A stretch of 64,000 nucleotides of DNA from Ignavibacteria bacterium (GCA_016873895.1 VGVV01000002.1:250152-314151); one strand, 5' to 3'; shown: positions 20,007-29,451, counted from the first letter of the stretch. The notes: generated by a model from the sequence alone, not told the origin. Numbers and translations: made by a program.

Positions 20007-21011
20007 ATGAAACATGTCAAGGCCAGGGCATTATTGCAGTCTGCAATCGCCTTGCAAGTGAAAGCATTAGATGCCGTTGCACAGAATAGCTGCGAGGATA
20101 TTCTCCGGGCCGCTGAGTTAGTCGCGGGCTCAGTGCGTGTAATCGTAACCGGTGTAGGCAAATCAGCCTTCATTGCACAGAAGTTTGCGGCATCACTTAC
20201 GAGTATTGGTCTCGAATCAAGGTTCATGCATCCAACGGACGCGCTTCACGGTGATATAGGTCTTGTGCAAGGCAACGAGGTACTTGTTCTCATAAGTAAA
20301 AGCGGTGCTACAGAGGAGCTCATCAGGCTTGTTGCGGTTGAGCAGCTTGCAACAGTCAGACGCGTACTCATCACGGCTAATCCCTTGGCTTTGCTGAAGA
20401 GAGAGAATGATGTACTCATTCATTCTCCCGTCCATTCTGAGTATGATGTTGATAATCTTTTGCCAACCGCAAGCACTACGATTGCCATGGCTATTGTCGA
20501 CCTTGTACTTGCTTGTGTTGCTTCAATGAGAGAGTCTACGAGTGAGGTATTGCGTGTCACTCATCCGAATGGTGCTATAGGCAGAATGCTGACAACCAAG
20601 ATCTCAGATCTCCTGCCTACGCTGCCGCCAGCCCCTTGCATTGATATATCTGCCAGCCTCATGGATGCTATAAATATTCTGCATTCATCGGCGCGAGGAA
20701 TTGTCTGTGGCGTGGATGCAGAAGGTAGGTTGGAGGGTATCCTAACAGATGGAGATGTCCGGAGGCTGGTACAAGGCATGCAGGACGTAGCTGCACGTTC
20801 GTTGGATGATGTAGCCGTAAAAACTCCAGTTACGGTTGCTGCTCACACTACACTCCATGCTGCTTTGCGTATGATGGAAGATCGTGCGAGCAAGATATCT
20901 GTGCTGCCAATTGTTGAGGCTGATAACAAGCTCATAGGTGTCGTGCATCTGCACGACATCGTGTCGGCTAATCAGGTTTTGCCGGAGCTTTCTCTTCTGG
21001 GTCCTTCTTAA
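20007..21011 (+). CDS. kdsD: Arabinose-5-phosphate isomerase (KpsF/GutQ family)
   Basis: This enzyme makes D-arabinose 5-phosphate from ribulose 5-phosphate for Kdo in LPS. The N-terminal SIS domain has TGVGKSAFIAQKFAASLTS (about residues 49-67) and ISKSGATEE (about 95-103). Two CBS repeats follow (about 205-330). I chose ATG at 20007 (334 residues); a TTG nine bases upstream is also in frame. Its last 44 bases overlap the end of the convergent RodZ-like gene. Confidence 0.92.
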   Translation: MKHVKARALLQSAIALQVKALDAVAQNSCEDILRAAELVAGSVRVIVTGVGKSAFIAQKFAASLTSIGLESRFMHPTDALHGDIGLVQGNEVLVLISKSGATEELIRLVAVEQLATVRRVLITANPLALLKRENDVLIHSPVHSEYDVDNLLPTASTTIAMAIVDLVLACVASMRESTSEVLRVTHPNGAIGRMLTTKISDLLPTLPPAPCIDISASLMDAINILHSSARGIVCGVDAEGRLEGILTDGDVRRLVQGMQDVAARSLDDVAVKTPVTVAAHTTLHAALRMMEDRASKISVLPIVEADNKLIGVVHLHDIVSANQVLPELSLLGPS

Positions 21012-22023
21012 CAGGTACTGCAGGCGCTTTGGCCTTGGCGGTTTTTGTATCTGCCTTACCCTTGGCTTTGCCTTTAGCCTTGCCTCGATCTTTTGCCTTA
21101 GTCTTTGCTTTTGTTTTAGCCTTGCCAGTGTCGGGAGACTTTGGCTTAGGATTGTCTGCTGGAGACTTCGTTGCTGCTGGCCTGGGTGATGTGGGCTGCT
21201 TTACAACTGCAGGATTAGCTCGCGCCGGAGAATTCGAGGCCACAAAATCTTGCCGAGTAATAGTTAGCTCTCGGAGCACCTCATTGGCCTTGCCAAATTG
21301 TCTAAATGGCTCGCCGTTGCGCGAAAACTTGATCGCTCCTGCATTGAACACGTTGTTGATCACAAAACGGTCCATTGCACCCCATGAATACTCGTTGTTG
21401 GGTAACAACAAAACCTTCTCATTGCGCTGATTGTCTATCGTAATGGTAAACTGGCTGGTGTCGTCAGCAATTGCCAGCAGGCGAATAGAATCTTCTGGGC
21501 CAATTTCAACTGTGTCCGTGCCGCTGCCGTCTCGGGCTGGGCCATCGCCGCCAGTGAATAGCACGATTATTGCGACGGTGAGGATTGCAGCCGCTGTTAT
21601 TCCGAACGCCCAGTATTTTTTATCCGATGTAAAGCTCCTTAACGTAATGCGCGCTAGCTGTTTAGCGACGTCTGCAAGATTGGCCACCAGGTTTGAAACT
21701 GTATCAGATGTCTTCTCGAGAGTTTCGGAGGCGCTGAGGTGCGATTTCTGTGGTGCGTCTGCTTGGTATCGCAAAGAATCCTTATTGGACTCGTCGTCCA
21801 ATACCTTTGCGATCAATTGTTGAATCTCGTGAGGGGGGATACGTAGGGCGTTGCCCAAGGTTTTGATAAACGACCGAACGTAAACAGCTGGTAGTATGTT
21901 GTACATTCCACGTTCCAGCGCGTCGATGTATGGCTCGCGTACCTTTGTGAGGTTGGAGAGTTCTGCTGTAGTTAGCCCCCGGGCCACTCTCTCTTTGCGG
22001 AGTCGCTCAGCAAGTGGGTCCAT
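20968..22023 (-). CDS. RodZ-like helix-turn-helix membrane protein with lysine-rich tail
   Basis: The N-terminal Cro/C1-type HTH (residues about 5-75: LRKERVARGLTTAEL to YVRSFIKTL) and one membrane segment (about 138-158) fit RodZ, which links MreB to the wall machinery. A DUF4115-like beta domain (about 175-265) follows. The last ~85 residues are almost only Lys, Ala, Pro and Gly in KAK/KGK repeats. By topology this tail is periplasmic. The 3' end shares 44 bases with convergent kdsD. No mreB is in the window, so RodZ function is by architecture only. Confidence 0.8.
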   Translation of the reverse strand: MDPLAERLRKERVARGLTTAELSNLTKVREPYIDALERGMYNILPAVYVRSFIKTLGNALRIPPHEIQQLIAKVLDDESNKDSLRYQADAPQKSHLSASETLEKTSDTVSNLVANLADVAKQLARITLRSFTSDKKYWAFGITAAAILTVAIIVLFTGGDGPARDGSGTDTVEIGPEDSIRLLAIADDTSQFTITIDNQRNEKVLLLPNNEYSWGAMDRFVINNVFNAGAIKFSRNGEPFRQFGKANEVLRELTITRQDFVASNSPARANPAVVKQPTSPRPAATKSPADNPKPKSPDTGKAKTKAKTKAKDRGKAKGKAKGKADTKTAKAKAPAVPVKKDPEEKAPAKPD

Positions 22024-22117
22024 GCGTCACTCTTTAAACGTAGGAAAATACTCTAGGCAAATATCACGTAATTGTGTTAGAGACAAAAGTAAAAATGTAG
22101 ACCATTAGGAGTCCACG

Positions 22118-22663
22118 GTGAATTGGTCACTTCTGCCTTACGGAGCGTATGTAGCATTCGCATTCTCCTGCATACTGTTTGGGGGGCTTGCCTATCGTCA
22201 GGTAATAGATTCGCTGGAGCTGCGTGCGAGTAAAACTGGCGAGGATCTCGAGCTGTTTTTTAGCGCACCCGGAGCACTCTACAGCGTTGTGGGCATACTT
22301 CTTTTTGTACCCCTTGCGTGGCTTTGCTATGGGTACGGTGAACCATCGATTTGGCGTTATGCTCTGCCACTTATAGTTCTGAGTCAGGTCTTGCAACTTG
22401 GAGCTCGCGTTTACTTCCAGCGTTTACGATTGCGCACTCGGGCACTGGTTGTGCGCTATGTTCTGCGCTCTCGGATCACGTACATCATGTACGACCATAT
22501 TGTTGAAGTACGTACACGTAGGCTTCCATTTTGGACAGTTGTTACTATTACGTCGGATGATACTAGCGAGACAACGTTTCGTATTTTTCGGTTCTCCGAG
22601 GCTGTTCTGCTCCAAAAATTGCATTCGTTAACAGGGGTTGCCTCCTCGACCACCTACAGCTGA
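22118..22663 (+). CDS. Small membrane protein with possible PH-like domain
   Basis: The 181-residue product starts at GTG 22118, with TAGGAG about eight bases upstream. Three hydrophobic stretches (about residues 7-27, 53-71 and 77-97) lead into a soluble C-terminal part (about 100-175). Its pattern (LVVRYVLRSRITYIMYDHIVEVRTRR) is reminiscent of bacterial PH-like membrane proteins. No firm family. It lies 25 bases before the AtuA-family gene. Confidence 0.68.
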   Translation: MNWSLLPYGAYVAFAFSCILFGGLAYRQVIDSLELRASKTGEDLELFFSAPGALYSVVGILLFVPLAWLCYGYGEPSIWRYALPLIVLSQVLQLGARVYFQRLRLRTRALVVRYVLRSRITYIMYDHIVEVRTRRLPFWTVVTITSDDTSETTFRIFRFSEAVLLQKLHSLTGVASSTTYS

Positions 22664-22688
22664 CATTCATACCACTGCATATCGCATC

Positions 22689-24047
22689 ATGAAATCATCA
22701 ATACGTATTGCCTCGGGTCAGGGATTCTGGGGCGACCTACAGCAAGCCCCCTATGAGCAAGTAATGCGTGGGCAAATAGACTACCTCATGATGGATTATC
22801 TCGCAGAGGTCACGATGTCGATCCTGCAGAAGCAGAAGATGCGCAATCCAGAGCTTGGTTACGCCAAGGACCTTGTCGAGGTGTGCGAGCAGATCCTGCC
22901 GCACATTGTTGAGAAGGGCATAACACTTATCACCAATGGTGGCGGTGTTAACCCAATCGCGGCGCGTGATAAAATATTCGAAGTTGCAAGGGGCTTAGGA
23001 ATAACCGGACTCAAAATTGGGGTGGTTATAGGGGACGACATTCTCTCTCAGGTAGATGGCTTTATTGAGCAGGGACATGCCATGAAGCACATGGAAACAG
23101 GAGAGCCCATTGCAACCGTCAAAGACAAACTCCTTAGCGCAAACGTTTACACGGGTGCTTGGCCCATCGTGGAAGCTCTGAAATCAGGTGCTCAGATTAT
23201 CATCACGGGGCGCACAACCGATACAGGGCTTACCCTAGCTCCGATGATACATGAGTTTGGCTGGACGGAAGACGATTGGGACAAGCTGGCATCTGGCACG
23301 GTTGCGGGTCACATCAATGAATGTGGCGCTCAGGCAACAGGCGGAAACTTTCTCGGAGACTGGCGTTCCATCCCTAACATGGATGATATAGGATTTCCTA
23401 TCATAGAGGCGTTTCCCGATGGAACATTCATTGTAACCAAGCATGAGGGAACCGGCGGCCGCGTTACACGCGAGACTGTAAGCGAGCAGTTGATGTATGA
23501 GATCGGCGATCCTTCGACGTACATCACTCCCGATTGTATAGCGGATTTCTCAACAATTCAACTTGAAGACCTTGGTAACGATAGAGTGCGGGTCTTTGGT
23601 ATCAAGGGGCGTCCCAAGACGCCAACATTGAAGGTAAGTGCCTCGTACCTTGATGGATATGTTGCATTCAGCTCGCTAACATACTGTGCCCCCGATGCCT
23701 ACGAAAAGGCGTGTGCAGCTGATGCCGTATTGCGCAAGCGTTTGGATAGGTTGGGTCTTGCGTTTGATGAAATTCGGACCGAATTCGTTGGTATGAATGC
23801 TTGCCATGGTCCGATTGCACCTGCGATAGTGCCTAACGAAGTAATGATGCGTATCGGGGTTCGCGGCAAGGACAAAAAGACTATCGATCGCTTCGCAAAA
23901 GAGATAGCCCCTTTGATATTGACTGGTCCTCCAAGTGTTACAGGGTTCTCGGGTGGTAGGCCAAAGGCAACCGATGTTGTCGCATATTTCCCGGCACTAC
24001 TGGATCGAAACGTTGTAGATATGCGTGTCCTCGTAGATGAAATCTAA
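22689..24047 (+). CDS. AtuA-family (DUF1446) protein
   Basis: The 452-residue product matches the family of AtuA, encoded in the acyclic-terpene (citronellol/geraniol) utilisation cluster of Pseudomonas. The opening IRIASGQGFWGD, LDYLAEVTMSIL-like segment and TNGGGVNP (about residues 79-86) are typical. I chose the ATG at 22689; a TTG-initiated frame from 22638 adds a segment overlapping the previous gene. The other atu genes are absent, so terpene use should not be assumed. The biochemical activity of the family is not established. Its end overlaps the next gene by 11 bases. Confidence 0.85.
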   Translation: MKSSIRIASGQGFWGDLQQAPYEQVMRGQIDYLMMDYLAEVTMSILQKQKMRNPELGYAKDLVEVCEQILPHIVEKGITLITNGGGVNPIAARDKIFEVARGLGITGLKIGVVIGDDILSQVDGFIEQGHAMKHMETGEPIATVKDKLLSANVYTGAWPIVEALKSGAQIIITGRTTDTGLTLAPMIHEFGWTEDDWDKLASGTVAGHINECGAQATGGNFLGDWRSIPNMDDIGFPIIEAFPDGTFIVTKHEGTGGRVTRETVSEQLMYEIGDPSTYITPDCIADFSTIQLEDLGNDRVRVFGIKGRPKTPTLKVSASYLDGYVAFSSLTYCAPDAYEKACAADAVLRKRLDRLGLAFDEIRTEFVGMNACHGPIAPAIVPNEVMMRIGVRGKDKKTIDRFAKEIAPLILTGPPSVTGFSGGRPKATDVVAYFPALLDRNVVDMRVLVDEI

Positions 24048-25035
24048 ACTTCTGGCGGTGCTGATGTGCTTATGGGTTTATCCCTCATACGCGCAAGTTG
24101 TGCCCGATAGCACACACCTGAGTAGGGAAGAGTTTCGCTTCGCCGACGACCAACGATATACACTCTTGGGTGCAACTCCGCGCCGCACAACGCAGATAGA
24201 ACCAATCTCTACCGTAGCATTAAGTGCTGCCTACGGCGGCCTTTTTATGTTCTTGAATTACCATATGAGTAATTCATGGTGGCAGCGCAGTGTAGACTTC
24301 CTTGTAATCGAAGACGGGTATTACGCCAGGGGTGCTGATAAGCTTGGGCATGCATATACAGGATACATCGCCAGCACAGTTTGTGGTGATTTACTGATGG
24401 AATGTGGATTCGACTATACCACCTCTACCTGGCTTGGGGCAACGATGGGGCTGGGGTACATGACATACGTTGAGTATCAAGATGGTCACGGTGCCAATTG
24501 GGGGTTTTCTCCATCAGATGCAATTGCGAATGCTGTAGGTGCGGGCATATATGTGGCTCGGAATTTGTCGCCCTTTGCTCAGAATTTCATGCCGCGATGG
24601 TCGTATATGCCGGCACATGTAACGGGGGAGTTAGCAACGAACGGACGCGAGGTAACTGCTCTGGACGACTACAATGCAACCACGTTCTGGCTCGCATGTA
24701 ATGTCCACAATTTCCTGCCCAGCTCGTTGAAATCGTATTGGCCAGATTGGATGATGTTGTCTGTGGGATATGGCATCCGTAATTACGAGGTGTATCCAAT
24801 ATTGCCAGATGGAACGCGTTCGGCAACATCTCTGCCGATGAAGCGTAGATTCCTGATTGGAATCGACTATAATTGGGTGAAAATTCTGCCCGAGGCTAGT
24901 CCCTCACTCGGATTCCTGAATTATCTTCGGCAAGGACTAAACTATGTTCGTCTGCCGGGTCCTACACTTGAGTTCGGCGATGACGGAGCTCGGTTTGGAC
25001 TACTCTATCCTTTCGCTATCGTGGTGCCATTCTGA
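24037..25035 (+). CDS. Exported DUF2279-family protein
   Basis: A signal peptide (residues 1-19, ending SYAQ) precedes a region with the family hallmarks: DKLGHAYTGYIAS (about residues 106-118), a YQDGHGANWGFSPSD segment (about 147-161) and ANAVGAG. These small hydrophobic helices suggest membrane association. The function is unknown. It overlaps the AtuA-family gene by 11 bases, and its TGA stop is part of the CTGA junction with the glycosyltransferase, so the three are probably translated in series. Confidence 0.8.
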   Translation: MKSKLLAVLMCLWVYPSYAQVVPDSTHLSREEFRFADDQRYTLLGATPRRTTQIEPISTVALSAAYGGLFMFLNYHMSNSWWQRSVDFLVIEDGYYARGADKLGHAYTGYIASTVCGDLLMECGFDYTTSTWLGATMGLGYMTYVEYQDGHGANWGFSPSDAIANAVGAGIYVARNLSPFAQNFMPRWSYMPAHVTGELATNGREVTALDDYNATTFWLACNVHNFLPSSLKSYWPDWMMLSVGYGIRNYEVYPILPDGTRSATSLPMKRRFLIGIDYNWVKILPEASPSLGFLNYLRQGLNYVRLPGPTLEFGDDGARFGLLYPFAIVVPF

Positions 25036-25769
25036 AAATCAGTGTTATCGTTCCCACCTATCAAGAAGAAAAGCTTCTGGAACAAACACTTGCAGTGTTC
25101 TCGCGCGAGTGGCGAGATCTTTATGATGCCGAGTTGATCGTAAGCGATGGAGGGAGTTCTGATGGCACTCTGGCAATCGCTGAGCGCTATGCCGATGTTA
25201 TTGTGCGACATACTGAGGATCGCCGGCAAACTATTGCTGGAGGACGCAATCAGGGGGCTGCCGTTGCTCGTGGAGATGTTTTAGTCTTTATCAATGGCGA
25301 TACCAAGCCAAAACATGTTGAAGCGTTTTCTCAGTGTTTGCAGCAATATTCACAAGGGTTGGGGCGTTATGCCAAAGCCTCTGCATTGGCCTGTCCTGTT
25401 AGCTTTAGTCCAGAAGACCAACATTTCAAAGACACACTGTTTCATATTGCCTACAACGCCTATGTGCGCTTTCTCTCCTTGCTTCGTGTAGGAGCAGGCC
25501 GAGGGGAGTGCCAGGTGATACGCAGGCAGATGTTTGAGCGTGTCAAGGGCTATCGAGCTGAGTTAGTCGCAGGTGAAGACTTTGATCTTCTTGCGCGCGT
25601 TGGACTGCGCGGCCGCGTGCTATTTGCAAGCGAATTGCATGTACTGGAGTCGCCCAGACGGTTTCGCAAGTTTGGGTATCTTCGTGTACTTTGGTCGTGG
25701 ACATTAAACGCAATCAGTGTGATGTTTACGGGGCGTTCATCGTCTGATGAATGGGAGCCCGTTCGATAA
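25032..25769 (+). CDS. Family 2 glycosyltransferase with likely CTG start
   Basis: The GT-A fold starts (M)KISVIVPTYQEEKLLEQTL, then ELIVSDGGSSDGT and VFINGDTKP, with a GEDFDLLARV acceptor-side motif near residue 190. The first canonical codon (GTG 25095) would remove the first beta-strand and nucleotide loop. The CTG at 25032, overlapping the upstream TGA as CTGA, gives the proper N-terminus (245 residues). ATT at 25029 is also possible. It resembles the TIGR04283-like glycosyltransferases with unknown acceptor. No membrane segment is clear. Confidence 0.82.
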   Translation: MKISVIVPTYQEEKLLEQTLAVFSREWRDLYDAELIVSDGGSSDGTLAIAERYADVIVRHTEDRRQTIAGGRNQGAAVARGDVLVFINGDTKPKHVEAFSQCLQQYSQGLGRYAKASALACPVSFSPEDQHFKDTLFHIAYNAYVRFLSLLRVGAGRGECQVIRRQMFERVKGYRAELVAGEDFDLLARVGLRGRVLFASELHVLESPRRFRKFGYLRVLWSWTLNAISVMFTGRSSSDEWEPVR

Positions 25770-25791
25770 TCATAATGTCAAGCACAAACGT

Positions 25792-26781
25792 ATGGATTAT
25801 AAGCAGGCTGGTGTAGATATCAAGTCTGGCGAGGAACTCGTCGATGATATCAAGCCATTTGTCAAAGCAACTCGAACAAGTGGTGTACTCAGCGAGATAG
25901 GACTTTTTGGTGGATTCTTTGACGCTCACTTCCCAGATCACGAACATCCAGTTCTTGTTGCCAGCACCGATGGTGTTGGAACGAAGCTCAAGGTAGCGGT
26001 GATGGCGGGCATTCACGACACGGTTGGACAATGCCTAGTAAACCACTGCGTTAATGATATTCTTGCATGCGGTGCACGTCCTTTGTTCTTTCTGGATTAT
26101 TTCGCTACCGGACGTTTAGAGCGCGGTGTTGCGCGTGATGTGATCAAAGGTGCCGCCCAAGCATGCACGGAAAATGGGGCTGCCTTATTAGGGGGCGAGA
26201 CTGCCGAGATGCCCTCTATCTATGCCGATGGCGACTATGATATGGCGGGGAGAATTGTTGGTGTTGTCGATAAGCCCAAAATCATTAATGGTGCGAACGT
26301 GCGGGTAGGAGACGTGATGATCGGTCTTCCGTCAACCGGCCTGCATACCAATGGCTTCTCACTTGCTCGAGCGGCGCTGTTCCCGACATACTCAGTAGAC
26401 CAGTACATCGATGATCTAGGCAGCACGATCGGTCATGCGTTACTCTCTGTACACAAGTCCTATCTGCATGCAATTATACCAGTACTTGAAGCAGGTCTTG
26501 CTACTGGTTTGTCGCATATCACAGGTGGAGGTATTGTTGGTAATACGTCGAGAATACTACCCCAAGGCCTTGGCCTTGAAGTGTCGTGGGGACGTTGGGA
26601 TGTTCCTCCAATCTTTGATATAATCAGATCTGCAGGTAACATCGACGAGTCTGAGATGCGGCACGTCTTTAATCTAGGCGTGGGAATGATTGTTGTTGTC
26701 CGGCCGGATGATGTGGACACCACACTATCGTTGCTTGCTCAGCATAATCCATTCATTGTTGGGGCCATTGTAGCCTCGTAG
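25792..26781 (+). CDS. purM: Phosphoribosylformylglycinamidine cyclo-ligase
   Basis: PurM closes the imidazole ring to AIR in purine synthesis, using ATP. The N-terminus MDYKQAGVDIKSG is typical and sets the ATG at 25792 (329 residues). An ATG at 25747 would overlap the preceding gene. VASTDGVGTK (about residues 66-75), NDILACGARPLFFLDY (about 87-102) and GGGIVGN (about 244-250) are intact. recQ begins six bases after the stop. purN is 11 kb away, so purine genes are scattered. Confidence 0.95.
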   Translation: MDYKQAGVDIKSGEELVDDIKPFVKATRTSGVLSEIGLFGGFFDAHFPDHEHPVLVASTDGVGTKLKVAVMAGIHDTVGQCLVNHCVNDILACGARPLFFLDYFATGRLERGVARDVIKGAAQACTENGAALLGGETAEMPSIYADGDYDMAGRIVGVVDKPKIINGANVRVGDVMIGLPSTGLHTNGFSLARAALFPTYSVDQYIDDLGSTIGHALLSVHKSYLHAIIPVLEAGLATGLSHITGGGIVGNTSRILPQGLGLEVSWGRWDVPPIFDIIRSAGNIDESEMRHVFNLGVGMIVVVRPDDVDTTLSLLAQHNPFIVGAIVAS

Positions 26782-26787
26782 TGCGAT

Positions 26788-29451
26788 ATGTCTACCTCGC
26801 GGGTCATGATCGAACAAGCCGAACACATCCTACGTGATGTGTTCGGCTTTTCTACCTTTCGGCCAGGTCAGCGCGACATCGTGACAGCAATTCTCAGTGG
26901 TAGAGATATACTTGGTGTAATGCCAACAGGCGGTGGTAAGTCGCTTTGTTATCAGGTGCCGGCGCTTGTATTTCCGCGCCTCACGTTGGTTGTCTCGCCC
27001 CTTGTTGCACTCATGAAGGACCAAACAGAAAGGCTGCAGGCCCTCGGTGTTCAAGCCTACGCCCTGCATAGCGGCATGGTGCAAGCAGACGTGCATGATA
27101 TCATGTATCGAGCCTCGCAGGAGAACGTAAAGCTGCTGTACGTAGCACCTGAGAGGTTGGAATCAACCACATTTCGGCGTCTACTGCAGTCTGTCCCACT
27201 AAGTTTACTAGCCGTTGATGAAGCACATTGCGTGAGTGAATGGGGGCACGACTTTCGTCCAAGCTATCGCAACATTCTTTCGCTGTTCGAATCGCGACCT
27301 CGAGTTCCAGTGATCGCATTAACTGCAACAGCAACACCTGATGTACGTGCCGACATAATCGATTCATTGAAACTTCAAAATCACGTCGAAATTGTCCGGG
27401 GCTTTGATAGACCTAATCTTGCATTCCAAGTTGAGCAAACAGCAGCCAAAGTTGAATTTGTTACAACGATTGCACGCCAGAATGCCGACTCACCAGTAAT
27501 TGTGTATTGCGCTTCAAGGCGACGTGTTGATACTATGTCGTCAGAACTCAGCAAGCGCGGGATTAAGGCAGTTGGATACCACGCCGGTATGCAAGGACAC
27601 GAGCGGAGTGCTGTTCAGGATGCATTTCTGGCTAATAACGCGCAGGTACTTGTTGCGACAAATGCATTTGGTATGGGCATCGACAAGCCAGATGTGCGCA
27701 GTGTTGTGCATACAGACCTCACTCTGACGCTTGAGGCCTATTATCAAGAGGCAGGACGGGCAGGTCGCGATGGATCTGCTGCCACATGCACGTTGCTGTA
27801 TCAGCAAGAAGATAGGCGTCTGATGGATTTTTACATTGAGACAACCTATCCGAACCATGAGGAGATTGCATCTGTCTATCATTACCTCTGCACGAGAGCT
27901 GGTGTTAAACCTGGACAATTCTCAAATACGCCAATCATGGCAGACAGCGCAAGCATCGCTTCTGCATTGCATACGACAGAGACAAGTGTCCGTGGTGTAC
28001 TCTCGCTCTTTGAACGCACTGGTGTAGCTATGAGTACTTCACCACACGGTGGTGCGAAGGTAACGCTTCGCACAAGCCGCGAACGGCTGGAACAGTTCGC
28101 GGCATCTGCACCATTGGAATATGCAGCTGCCATACAACAACTTATTCGCTACTTGTTCGCAAGGGGGCCTGGTGAGTCTGTGGACCTACCTCTTCTCGAG
28201 ATACTACGTAGATCCGACATCACACCTAACGAGCTGTCTCGTGCCCTTCACGCTTTGCAGCTTGGAGCTCTGATTCGATATCAACCACCAGGTACTGGTG
28301 GTGGAATAGTTCTACTCGGCGAGCGAGTTCATGCATCAAGATTGCCCATAGATTACGATGCAATGGCAAGCCGACGTGATCGTGCGCTGCAAAAGCTCGA
28401 TGTCATGATTGGTTATGCAGAATCACGTCAGTGTAAACGTAATGTAATCCTCTCATATTTCGGTGATCACAGCAGCGCCGGTACATGTGGTGTATGTTCT
28501 AGCTGTGTTGCAAAGGCTCCCTCAACGGACAGTCTACCAGAGCGTACTCTTGAAAACATCCGAGCAATACTGTCTGTGATTTGGCAGGTCCGGGGCAAGT
28601 ATGGGCGTCATGTACTTGTAGATGTAGTTCGGGGTGTGCAATCAGAAAAGGTTCAAGAGTACCGCCTTGATCGTTGCGTTGCGTTTAGTTCGCTGCAGCA
28701 ACGTTCGAAGGCCGAGCTGCTTGAGGCAATCGATGTAGCACTTGATGCAGGATGGATTGTGAGATCTGCAGATTTGTATCCAACCGTAGGACTTACGAAA
28801 ACTGGAATGGAGAGGTTTGGCCCCCTTCCAAAGCAATTGTCGTTTATGCGGCGTGAGATGAACAATCTATCTCATGATACATCGCCAATCGAAGGCGCTC
28901 TTGATAGGCTTCGCTCAATGCGCGAGCGAATCGCCTCGGCACGTGGTGTACCTGAAGAAACAATCTGTACCAATAATGAGCTTGAAGCCATAGCTCAAGA
29001 CCAGCCCAAACATCTGAGGGATCTCGTACCCGGGAGGCATGGAAGTTCGCTGTTTTTGGCGCAGCATGCCGATGATATTGTCGCCGCACTAGTGCCTGTA
29101 AGCCCACGTGGCGTAAAGACTGTGACGGCTGACCAGGAAGTTGTAAAGCTTATCGGGATGATACGCTATACTACTACACTAAACGGACTGGTCGAGCAGG
29201 CGCAGATGAAGAAGACAACTATCGTTGAATTGTTGCAGCGAGCCATCGAGTCTGATATATATACCGAACGAGGTGCTCTCGTAGACGATAATATGTACTC
29301 AAGCGTTAGAGAGTACATGAGATATCATCGATATGCAAAACTGCGCGATGTGCGTGAATATATTGGCGGCGAGCCCCCACTTCCTGAACTGCGTCTGGCA
29401 GTTGCATTTGCGCGTAGGGATCTCTTCATGCAAGACGGGGCGTTAGCGTGA
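26788..29451 (+). CDS. recQ: ATP-dependent DNA helicase RecQ
   Basis: This 3'-5' superfamily 2 helicase is used in recombination and fork repair. Helicase motifs are visible: PTGGGKSLCYQVP (about residues 46-58), VDEAHCVSEWGHDFRPSY (about 143-160) and the QEAGRAGRDG box (about 322-331). The zinc site is C...CGVCSSC (about 552-575), followed by a winged-helix (RQC) part and an HRDC-like region near residues 690-760. At 887 residues it is longer than E. coli RecQ (about 610); the extra C-terminus looks like the HTH_40 domain of other Bacteroidota RecQs. The GTGA junction couples it to the subtilase. Confidence 0.95.
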   Translation: MSTSRVMIEQAEHILRDVFGFSTFRPGQRDIVTAILSGRDILGVMPTGGGKSLCYQVPALVFPRLTLVVSPLVALMKDQTERLQALGVQAYALHSGMVQADVHDIMYRASQENVKLLYVAPERLESTTFRRLLQSVPLSLLAVDEAHCVSEWGHDFRPSYRNILSLFESRPRVPVIALTATATPDVRADIIDSLKLQNHVEIVRGFDRPNLAFQVEQTAAKVEFVTTIARQNADSPVIVYCASRRRVDTMSSELSKRGIKAVGYHAGMQGHERSAVQDAFLANNAQVLVATNAFGMGIDKPDVRSVVHTDLTLTLEAYYQEAGRAGRDGSAATCTLLYQQEDRRLMDFYIETTYPNHEEIASVYHYLCTRAGVKPGQFSNTPIMADSASIASALHTTETSVRGVLSLFERTGVAMSTSPHGGAKVTLRTSRERLEQFAASAPLEYAAAIQQLIRYLFARGPGESVDLPLLEILRRSDITPNELSRALHALQLGALIRYQPPGTGGGIVLLGERVHASRLPIDYDAMASRRDRALQKLDVMIGYAESRQCKRNVILSYFGDHSSAGTCGVCSSCVAKAPSTDSLPERTLENIRAILSVIWQVRGKYGRHVLVDVVRGVQSEKVQEYRLDRCVAFSSLQQRSKAELLEAIDVALDAGWIVRSADLYPTVGLTKTGMERFGPLPKQLSFMRREMNNLSHDTSPIEGALDRLRSMRERIASARGVPEETICTNNELEAIAQDQPKHLRDLVPGRHGSSLFLAQHADDIVAALVPVSPRGVKTVTADQEVVKLIGMIRYTTTLNGLVEQAQMKKTTIVELLQRAIESDIYTERGALVDDNMYSSVREYMRYHRYAKLRDVREYIGGEPPLPELRLAVAFARRDLFMQDGALA

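Noticed and set aside
21029..21430. Open frame on plus with Leu/Ala/Phe repeats (about 133 residues)
   Set aside because: It is the complement of the RodZ-like lysine-rich tail.
22638..24047. Terpene-degradation cluster around the AtuA-family gene
   Set aside because: No acyl-CoA carboxylase, dehydrogenase or other atu genes are present.
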